From Paralithodes platypus (lineage: Eukaryota; Arthropoda; Malacostraca; Decapoda; Lithodidae), in NCBI GenBank assembly GCA_032716605.1, contig CM064502.1:40522507-40586506 (forward strand): 64,000 nt of DNA, given 5' to 3'. Position 1 is the first letter of the stretch. Every line of letters starts with the position of its first letter. Of this stretch, positions 55,379 to 64,000 are shown one piece after another. The notes below the pieces were generated by a model. It did not search any database. It was not told where the DNA came from and was given only the letters and a program-made list of their open reading frames with translations. The position numbers and the translations under genes are program-made.

Positions 55379-56466
55379 ATCTTGTGTTTGTAGACCTCGA
55401 GAAGGCCTTTGTAGGGTGCCCAGAGAATTTGTGCAGCGGGCTATGACAAACTTGAGGTAGAGGAGTGGATGTTGAGTGTGATAATGAAGATGCACGAGGA
55501 CTCACGAACGGCATGAGGGTGGAAGGTATACGGAGGGAGGAGTTCACACTTTGCGTCGGAATCCACCAGGGCTCTATGTGGAGCTCTCTACTCTTTGTTA
55601 TTGTTCTGGAAGCACTAACAGCAAACCCTTCTCTGTATCCTCCTACTATCTCTATCCTCTGTTTCGAGCCAAAGGTGGATGTTGTGTCTATGTACGCAAC
55701 AATCTTGCTTTCTCTCGTGTTCCCAACTTCTTCTGAATTCTCAACTCTCTGGCTAAATCTATCTTGTCACTCTCATACTAAATATTCCTGCGCTGTCTAT
55801 CTCTCCCCTAATTCTACTGTCTATCTTAAATTCTTTGACTATCTATCCATCTCTCCTTTTGCAGAAATCTCCATCTTAGGAGATTTCAATGTTCACCACC
55901 ACCAATGGCTCTCCTCTGTTTCCACTGACTAACCTGGTGAACAAGCCTACATCTTTTCTATCTTAAACGACCTAGAGCAGTTAGTCCAGCAACCCTCCCA
56001 TATCCCGGATCGCTTCGTAGATCGGCCCAACTATCTTGACTTATTTCTACCCTCCAACCCTTCGGCTTATACTGTAAATCTTTCTCTCCTTTAGGCTCCT
56101 CCGACCATAAACTAATATTTATCTCCTGTCCTATCTCTCCAGTACGGCCACCCGATCCTCCCAACCGGTGGCGCTAGTGGCACTTTGGTACCACCGACTG
56201 GGAGGCTCTTCGGCAGTACTTCTTTGATTTCCCATGGAATGACTTTTCCTTCCGTGCTCGGGGATCCTCGGAGAATGCTGAACGCATTACCAAGGTAATC
56301 CTCTCGGGCATGGAAGCATACATCCCATTTTCTTTCTCCTAGTCTAATGAAAGAAAAAGCTTGGCTTAGTCACGCTTGTTCTACTGCTGTCCGCAACAAG
56401 GAGGAAGCATTCAAACGGTACCAACGCCTTACCAACGAGGGGACCAACGAGGTACCAACGAGGGGA

Positions 56467-56974
56467 GGTGTGGTGGAGTGGTCTTGCCACTGGCCTGGTA
56501 ATCCAAAGGTCCCGGGTTCAAATCCCGATGTATCAATGGGAAGATATTATTGGGATGGAATTTGTGCTGTACCTGGTATCAGTGCATTACCACAAGCCCA
56601 CCGAAACGTTAATAAAATACCCTCATTGTTCCCTGATTAAATAGCACTGTATGAATATTCCCATATTCAAAATATGCTATAGGGGTGCAATGCCTGGTGA
56701 GATCTGCTCAACAGGTGGCGTTGTGTGTGTGTAAGTGTGAGAGTCCGAGTGTAGGGGGTGAGACAGTGAAGCACGGGAACGAGGTGGCTTCAGAGATGGG
56801 GTCGTTTCGGGCCATGAGTGAGCACCGTGCCTCATGTGAAGGCAAGATGGCAGGTGCTCGTTGTGCTCTACGTGCTTCACATGTCTCACTCCCTAGACTG
56901 GAACAAGACCTCACGGGCTTCACTGTTCATTGTAAAGCGGTGAATGTTAAGGCTCTCAGCCTATGCCCGAGAGG

Positions 56975-57025
<51 letters not shown>
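56467..57025 (+). mobile_element. tRNA(Thr)-like SINE, copy 2, with poly-A
   Basis: Head GGTGTGGTGGAGTGG, anticodon arm TGGCCTGGTAATCCA, B box GGGTTCAAATCCC (one change from copy 1). The body matches the 20.5-21.0-kb copy, followed by 47 A. It interrupts copy 2 of the Jockey-like LINE next to a short triplication of ACCAACGAGG. Confidence 0.85.
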
Positions 57026-57028
<3 letters not shown>

Positions 57029-57871
57029 AAGAATCTCATTCTTCCTATGTTTCTGTCCGGAATCAAGCCAAATCTGTTCTTCGACTTCCAAAAACACTCT
57101 TTCATCAATAATAAATGCACTGACCTATCCAACTCTAGCTCTTCCCAAGCTAGCCAAAAACCTCTCCAACAATTTGTCCTCCTCGTCTTTCCCTCCCCTT
57201 TTCCATTCTGATGGCACAACCTTCACTTCTTCCTCTGACAAAGCTGAGCTCTTCGCTTAAACTTTTGCTAGAAACTCCAACTTGGATGATTCCGGTGCTA
57301 TTTCTCCCTCTCCACCTTCCTCTCTCCAACTTATGCCTAGTACCTTAATCTCTTCTAAAGATGTATTTTCTACCCTCTCTGGGCTTAATACTAAGAAGGC
57401 ATACGGTCTGGACGGTGTTCTTCCTGTTGTACTAAAAGACTGTGTTTCCGTGCTGACTCCCTGTCTAGGCAAACTCTTTTGTCTCTGTTGCTCCTCTAAC
57501 GTCTTCCCTTCTTGTTGGAATTTGCTCTCATTCAACCTATCCCTAAGAAGGGTGACCGCTCTCAACCCTCCAACTATCGTCCAAGTGCTCTCATCTCTTG
57601 TATCTCTAAAGTTTTTTTAGAATATTCTTGCTTCCAAATTTCTCAAGCATTTCTCTTCTCATAATCTACTCTCAGATCGCCAGTATGGCATCCTTAAGGG
57701 TCGCTCTAATGGTGATCTTCTTTCATATCTTACAACTCTTGGTCATCCTCTTTTCGGGACTTCGGTGAGACCTTTTTTATTGCACTAGACATATCGAAGG
57801 CCTTCGTTATAGTCGGGCACATATCTTTAATTTCTAAACTACCCTCCTTCGGTTTCTATCCCTCCATATGT

Positions 57872-58746
57872 CACAATATGGTGAACATAACGATAGGTAA
57901 ATTCATTATTGAAAGAGTATTAAAAAAAAACATTGTGGGTGTATACAGTGACAATAATCTAAACTGGAAACCCCAAGTACACTATGTTCACGATAAGCTT
58001 TCTAAATTTATTGGGATAATTAATAAAAGAAAACCTAACTTAACGAAAGAAGCACTTGTAATATTATACTACAGTCTCTTATATCCATATCTTCAATATT
58101 GCAAATGTAACCTGGGGATGTGCGCAAATGTTTATTATAAAACCGATAGTAGCCTATTAATTCAGAAACAAATAATAAGACTAGTATCGAATGCGAATTA
58201 CCGTGACCATACTAATCCTCTCTTTAAATTTTGTTGGTATTCCTAAAATAAGTTATATTTACAAAATAGAGTCTGTAAAATTTGTGTATGACCAACTCAA
58301 TAGTAACTCTGTAATAACCTTTGAAGCTGCATCAGACATTCACAACCGAGACACCAGAAATAGGTTGTTATTAAGACCACCTAAACCTAAAATTTAATGG
58401 AATTGGACAAAAGGTTCATCTCATACTCGGGATATATTAACTGGAATACATTACCTGAGGATATCAAAACAGCGACTAACAGGATTACTTTTAAAATGAA
58501 GACTAAGAAACTACTACTTGGTTATTTATGATCTGATAAATCATCATTAATAAACAATATTTATTCTCTTATTAACTTAATATGTAACATATTATTTTAG
58601 CCATGTATATAACTCTATACATTGATTAATGCTTCCTTGGAGCCCGTCAAATATGACTTAATTTAATGGGCTCAGCCATGTAATATAGTATCTTATATAA
58701 ATTGTATATGTAATCTGCTTTTGGCTAATAAAAACCTTAGATTTTG
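57872..58746 (+). mobile_element. L2/CR1-like LINE 3' end inserted in copy 2
   Basis: A 5'-truncated LINE tail encoding ERVLKKNIVGVYSDNNLNWK, LYYSLLYPYLQYCKCNLG and QKQIIRLVSNANYRDHTNPL, then LWN-like decayed sequence and a 3' UTR ending AAAAACCTTAGATTTTG. Copy 1 of the Jockey-like LINE is uninterrupted at the equivalent place (about 12455-12480), confirming the insert. Confidence 0.8.
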
Positions 58747-60896
58747 ACTTTGTCTCTAATTTCCTTTCCGGCCGTTCCATAGCTGAGGTTGTGGACGGCC
58801 ATCGCTATCTTCCTCATTCTATCAACTCCGGTGTTTCTCAGGGCTCTGTCCTATCTCCCATTCTCCTTCTAATTTTCATAAATGATCTTCTCAACTGTAC
58901 CTCCAGTCCCATCCATTCATACGCAGACGACTCTACCTTACACTACTCAATTAGTTTTCCTGAACTCCCCAGCCAACAATCCCTCAAAAACAAACGTAAT
59001 GAAGCAATACAACACTTATCTTCTGATCTAACTACTATTTTCAATTGGGACAGGGAAAACCTTGTTGCCTTTAATGCTTCCAAAACCCAATGTTTTCATC
59101 TCCGGAACTCCCAGAGGACTATCCCTTACACTTCAACAATACAAAAATATGTCCTTCATCTTCTCTCAATATTCTCAGTGTCTCTTTTTATTCTGCTCTC
59201 ACTTAGAAGGACCATATTACCAGTCTTACCAAGGCAGCCTCCCAGAAGCTATGTGTGCTTAACCACCTCAAGGGGTTCTTTACCCCTGCACAGCTTCTTG
59301 CTCTGTACAGGAGCATTGTGCGTCCTTGTATTGAGTATTTTTCACATGTGTGGGGAGGATCCTCTCAAATCACACTCCTAGGCAAAGTAGAAAGGAAAGT
59401 CTTCCGCATCATTAACTCCCGTCCACTCACCAACTCTCTGCAATCTCTCTCTTTTTTCGCTGCAATGTTGCATCTCTCTCGCTATTCTATCGCTACTACA
59501 ATAATCAATGTTCCTCAGAGCTTTCCCAGTGTATACCACCTCCTCTACATAGGGTACGTAGTACCCATCTTGCAAGACAATCCCACCCCTACTCTGTGCT
59601 ACTCTCCAACCCAAGAGTGAAATGTTATTCTCAGTCTGTCTTCTATTCAACTGCTGAGTTCTGGAGTTCTCTCCCAGAATCAGTCTTGCCCTCTTCCTAT
59701 GACTTAAATTATTTCAAACTCCGTGTGTCCAGGCATTTTGGCTCGAACGTTCCTTGATTTTGGCCCTGTCACTTTTTCAACTCTGGGGGAGGCATTCGAT
59801 ACAGGCAGTTCTGCTTTTTTGTCTCCATCACTCACATAGAAAAAAAAAAAAAAAAATTGTGATTTCAGAGCTGGGCTCCCCTGGGAACTGCTTTTCGCCG
59901 ATGACCTAGTACTTATCTCAAATAATGTGCGGGATGCCAAGACCAAGTTCAGAAGATGGAGAGAGGACATGGCAAGTGAGGGATTAAGAGTGAAATATAA
60001 ATAAATCCAAGGTTTTACATAGTAGATTAAGGCTTGTAAAGGTAGAACAAAGTGGTGCATACCCATGCGCAGTATGACGAAAAAGGGCGGGTGCAAACTC
60101 AATACAGTGTCGCCTCTGCCGCTGCAGGTTACATCACAGGAAGAAGCGCTGTACTAGAATAAAGGGGCCTCTACCGAGGAAGAAGTCCGAAATTAAGAAT
60201 TGTTTATGCATAGCATAGTATGCAAAGGTGAGCTTGTGTTCAAAGGTAGGCTCGAGAGTGTTAACTTTGGTAATGGTGGACTTGTTTTTCTACTTGGGAG
60301 ATACCATCTCTGCCCTTGGTGGAGCTGAGGTTGCCACTATCGCCAGAATAAGATGCAGCTGGGGAAGTTTGGAGAACTGTTACCACTACTTACCATGACC
60401 AGACTCTCTCTCTTCTTGAAGGGAAAGGTGTACACTTAATGCATTAGAAGCGCAATGACATAAGCTTCAGAAACGTGGCCTGTCAAAGCGAATTATGTCA
60501 ACAGAATGGAACCAATGAGATAAGAATAGTGAGATGGATGTGTGGTGCCAAACTGTAAGATAGGATATCAAGTGAAGAGTTAAGGAGAAGGCTAGGTATC
60601 AAGAGTATAAGTGAGGAGATAAAAACTAGCAGGCTTGGATGGTTTGGACATGTGGAGAGGATGGATGAACAAAGTTGGGTGATAAGTCCATGAACGTGGA
60701 GGGAGCTGCATCAAAGGGCAGACCAAGAAAGACGTGGAATCAGACCTTGCGGTCTGATCTTAAATAACAAACCTGCCAAGTGAGGCAGCTCTGAACAGGG
60801 TTGCCTGGAACGCCGTCATTGGGACATAAGACCAGAACTACACTTCGTGTGGAACACTCGGTCATTAAATTTGTGTATGTATGTATGTATGTATAT

Positions 60897-61279
60897 TAGC
60901 TTACAAAAATAAAGTTATAATTAAATATTTTGTTACAAAAGCGTAATTGATTATACTAAATACATCGAGAAACAAACATATTCTGCCAGTTGAACAGCAC
61001 TTATTATATTGTGTGATGGGCTGCGATAAATAATTGTATTTTGTTTATTTCATTTTTTATTTGTATTTTTTGTTTTCAAATTTATAGATACTCTTCCGAG
61101 TGTGATATTGTGTTGGTGACACCTGGGATACAGGGTCTGAGATTGGACAGCTCAGTTGTGTGATGTTTGGCTTTTAGAGGATCTTCGCTCAAACCAACTG
61201 AAGTCGGACGTTATTGCTTCTGGCTCCATTTGGGATATCTGTCTTCGGCTGAAATGTCATCAGAGCAACGTCTCAATTT

Positions 61280-61323
<44 letters not shown>

Positions 61324-61585
61324 GGTATATATATCGTAATAACTATACAAAAAAACTAATTTGTCGAAGAATATCTGAGGGATTGTGAAAACATTGTTGG
61401 ATTGAAGTATTTATAAGTCCCCAACTGATATACGACACTCGGGCCTAGGAAACCCAGCGTAAGTATAATATGGGTCTACACACTTCTCTTTACATATATC
61501 CTTCATAGTAGATAGTGCCCACATTTTAAAATGCAAATATGCTATTTAGACATTATCAAGTCATGGCAAACATTTGTATTCAATC
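60897..61585. other. AT-rich DNA with TA microsatellite
   Basis: (TA)n at 61281-61325. No gene. Confidence 0.6.
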
Positions 61586-61589
61586 ACAT

Positions 61590-61770
61590 CATGAACGTCT
61601 GGAATAAGATTCCATGTGACGTAGTAAATTGTGAGATTGTAATGACCTTCAAAGCACTCTAAGACAAATGTATGCAAACTAACCCTCACCTACTTAATTG
61701 TCTTAGCTAAGTAAGCACAAGGTAGTGCACATACCGGTGCATGTGCTTCATTTCCATTTGCTTAATAATT
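61590..61770 (+). pseudogene. LINE ORF2 C-terminal fragment
   Basis: NHIMNVWNKIPCDVVNCEIV and MTFKAL, followed by a stop and KCMQTNPHLLNCLS. This is the WNxLP...VV...FK signature at the end of CR1-like ORF2 proteins. Only this end remains. Confidence 0.65.
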
Positions 61771-62500
61771 GAACAACCTCGTTAGGACTAGTTTGTCTGT
61801 TGTTGTTCGCATTCTGTTATATTCCTTTGTTTAAATGTAGAGAGAGGAAATAATGAACGTGACCAGTTTAACAACATGTAGAATATTTAATGGGAAGAGC
61901 CATAAGTAGGACGAATGTCATCTCTTTAATAATCTATACAAGGCTCTATCACATTCCTTTTTATATACAACTGTAAGCATAGAGCACGATGGACGTTAGT
62001 AAAAACAAAGAGAGAGCGTGCAATTTCCCAGGTCATTAACGGTATACATAAATCCTAATTTACCGGGTCATCAACCAGCCCATCTCTCCCTCCAGCCATC
62101 TGTATCAGTCAATATAATAAACACATTTGTTATTCTCATACACCAACCAGATTTTATCCGAATCATCATCCACGAATATCAATTGTGTTCGCTGAAGTGT
62201 ATCATTGGTGACAACAAATGAAACATTTAAAACTTGTAATGAATATCTGAAGTATTAGTATTCACAACATACAGTACTGTAGACATCCGGCATGTGTACT
62301 GTATACTGTAGTACCAAATTTAGTTAGACGTTTCAAAGGAATACAAAGGAAGACGAGCAACTATAGACCTAATGGTCCTTACTAGGCTACTCGTTAGATC
62401 AAAATAATAAACAAATATTGCCACATCAATCAACTGGAGGGCTTCGGCTGCAGAAACACTGGACCAGAACACAAAATGATAGTACTACGAACGATAATGA
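61771..62500. other. Anonymous AT-rich DNA
   Basis: No supported gene or repeat. Confidence 0.55.
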
Positions 62501-62504
62501 TACG

Positions 62505-63250
62505 GTCACAGGTCAGGTAAATGTATTGAGGAATAATAAGCCTTTACAACGGCACCTCGTTGCTAATTTCTACTTTCATAGTTTTCTGAAGAGTGTAGAG
62601 AGGGGAGAAGGGGTGTTGGAGAGAGAGGAACTGTTGGAGTGGCTTTGTTGTATGTGTTATTAGTCTCATTACTTGGGCACAAACACAGTCAGTAGGAGAT
62701 TCATGGCAAGATATGTATCTATGCGCTATTGAACAGGTTGTACTATATGGCACTCTACAACATTCCTAGGCAATTTGTTCCATAAGTTGACTACTCTGTT
62801 GAAGAAGTAGTGCTTCGCTTCACGTGCATGAAACGCTTTTCCGACAATTGTTGTAACCATTACTTTCTGTGTAATTCGAGTTATCTATTGTAAGGTATTT
62901 ACTTGCGTTCATGTTGTCATGGCTTTTGATAATTTTAGACATTTTGATTGCGTCCCCTCTTACTCTGTGGTTTGTCAAGGCTTACCTCTTTTAGTCGTTC
63001 CTCATTATAGTTTGTTACTTAAATTAATCGGGGTATGATTTTAGTTACTCTCCGTTGTACTCGCTCTAGTTTTTCAGTGTCATTATAGTATGGTGACTAA
63101 AACTGGACACAATATTCCAAATGCAGACGAACCAATGAATTATATAAGTTCATATTACGTTTTTGGATATATTTCCTATAGATCTCCCAATGAAGCCAAT
63201 CATTTGATTGGCATTATCAACAACTTCAGTGTAAACGAGATGCTTTGTAA
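62505..63250 (-). mobile_element. CR1-like LINE C-terminal remnant and 3' region
   Basis: On the minus strand: VDNANQMIGFIGRSIGNISK, LVRLHLEYCVQF, a stop, SPYYNDTEKLERVQRRVTKI, HRVRGDAIKMSKIIKSHDN, and frameshifted NRVVNLWNKLP-like sequence with VVECHIVQP. The region 62515-62665 beyond the coding part matches 9185-9345, so it is the family's 3' non-coding end. Confidence 0.75.
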
Positions 63251-63435
63251 AAATGCGACAAATAAAACAAAAAAGTTATAGAATTCTTCACTGGCGGACA
63301 GCTAGTAATAACATATATGAGTCATCTGCGTTATAAGATGGAAAATTGCTTCTCTATGTCGTGTGAATGTAGAGAAAATGCTTTTAGGTAATTGGATACA
63401 AATATTAAACAATAAATTAAATAATCTACAATCCA

Positions 63436-63655
63436 TTATCCCTCTCAGGATTCGATGACGGTGACATATATTTTAATTTGGCTATGCTTAGACGATTTTA
63501 TTAAGTTTTGGACAGATCTGTGAGTGAGGGAGATTATTGAGGCCCTTTTGAACGCTCGAGGTACAATCAGGGGTATTAAGTGTTGTCATAGATTCCAGTG
63601 GTCTTCGCCCAAAAAGTGATATTGGTATCTTTATAGTTACTGGGAAAAGTGCTTA
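63436..63655. mobile_element. TTAA MITE family 2, copy 9 (decayed)
   Basis: TTATCCCTCTC, GATGACGGTGACATAT, GGCTATGCTTAGACGATTTTAT and GACAGATCTGTGAG align with family 2. The right arm is barely recognisable. Confidence 0.55.
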
Positions 63656-63725
63656 TCCCTCAGAGTATTAGTCAGTGTCCGAAACTTTGTAAAATATCTG
63701 ACAACACATATAAACCTCGACTGTA

Positions 63726-63887
63726 CACTCCACCAAAAAACAATCTTTACACTGGTTATCTGTAAATAATCTAGTGTGAACGGAATGAATCGGGTGAAAC
63801 ATACGTCTGTGATGTATTATCATAAGATTTCGACCCACTTCCAGAATGTTTAAAGCGTTAGTGTAAAGATTTTGTTTTGGTCGAGTG
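63726..63887. mobile_element. TA-flanked MITE with 27-bp inverted ends
   Basis: Left CACTCCACCAAAAAAC, AATCTTTACACT; right, inverted, AGTGTAAAGATTTTG, TTTTGGTCGAGTG; TA on both sides (63724 and 63888). 162 bases, no gene; the type is Tc1/mariner-like by its TA flanks. Confidence 0.7.
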
Positions 63888-64000
63888 TACCTCATAAGAT
63901 GCATACTAATGTTTAATAATAGTTAGAACTTTATTAAAAACGTGTCCTCAGATTCTGAATGAGTTATATACATATAATATTTTCCCATTACTACATGATA

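Larger units (their letters stand above)
55621..59856 (+). mobile_element. Jockey-like LINE, copy 2
   Basis: Plus-strand copy of the family at 11.4-14.2 kb. In order: endonuclease end ([36 protein letters not shown]); HACSTAVRNKEEAFKRY; [SINE]; RNQAKSVLRL-like; FSTLSGLNTKKAYGLDGVLP; QYGILKGRSNGDLLSYL; [L2-like insert]; SGVSQGSVLSPILLLIFINDL; catalytic YADD; FTPAQLLALYRSIVRPCIEY. It ends in a 17-base poly-A. Many shifts, so inactive. Start and end are fixed by the RTE-like frame on either side. Confidence 0.85.
55379..60896 (+). mobile_element. RTE-like LINE split by a Jockey-like LINE
   Basis: The left piece (55379-55620) gives VDLEKAF, then EEFTLCVGIHQGSMWSSLLF and VIVLEALT. The right piece (59857-60896) resumes at DFRAGLPWELLFADDLVLIS, containing the catalytic FADD, then RRWREDMASEGLRVKY, decayed sequence, and WFGHVERMDEQSWV with RGRPRKTWNQ-like remains. 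It ends with a (TGTA)n tail at about 60870-60896. The two parts join at EALT/DFRAG with essentially no loss. Stops and shifts throughout. Confidence 0.8.

Overview
This window is eukaryotic intergenic DNA from an animal, most likely an arthropod and possibly a decapod crustacean. The pointers are a CR1-type LINE ending in TTCTTATG repeats, Penelope-like, Jockey-like and RTE-like elements, a Gmr1-like Ty3/gypsy element, and very long TA, CT and AG microsatellites. No host protein-coding gene could be recognised. Almost everything with coding potential is a retroelement, and most of it is decayed. Family names come from motif recognition by eye; no database search was run.

Layout. 0.1-1.3 kb: two Penelope-like (PLE) pieces, head to head. 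1.6-6.5 kb: an LTR element with LTR, primer site, gag, protease, integrase and then the start of reverse transcriptase (RT). That integrase-before-RT order is the Gmr1 arrangement. 7-11 kb: TTAA-flanked MITEs and TA arrays. 11.4-14.2 kb: a minus-strand Jockey-like LINE split by a TTAA MITE. 14.3-18.5 kb: a second LTR element with a complete 1.9-kb 5' LTR, a gag remnant and a partial 3' LTR, flanked by ATTT duplications; pol is deleted. 18.6-19.4 kb: a MITE carrying a tRNA-derived SINE, then another MITE. 20.5-27.9 kb: one minus-strand PLE split by a SINE, a nearly intact CR1 LINE, and a MITE that itself contains a Harbinger-like element. 28-39 kb: microsatellites, MITEs, an inverted SINE dimer and a 28-bp minisatellite. 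39.9-43.1 kb: a dense block of TTAA MITEs and a 33-bp minisatellite. 43-49 kb: mostly anonymous AT-rich DNA with small LINE and palindromic fragments. 49.5-52.6 kb: a Jockey-like LINE missing little of ORF2. 54.1-60.9 kb: a hAT-like element, an RTE-like 3' end, and a second RTE-like LINE that hosts a Jockey-like LINE, which in turn hosts a SINE and an L2/CR1-like LINE tail. 61-64 kb: LINE tails and MITEs.

The elements do not form a pathway; the window records repeated insertion. Its best-supported content is a set of nested insertions whose empty sites can be read from a second copy, from the opposite arm, or from protein continuity. Several short non-autonomous families recur many times. The most structured is a TTAA-flanked family whose centre can fold into two hairpins, with apparent compensating changes between subfamilies. 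The nearest thing to an active element is the CR1 at 21.2-25.4 kb: intact ORF1, and an ORF2 broken by one stop codon that sits in a 12-base tandem duplication.
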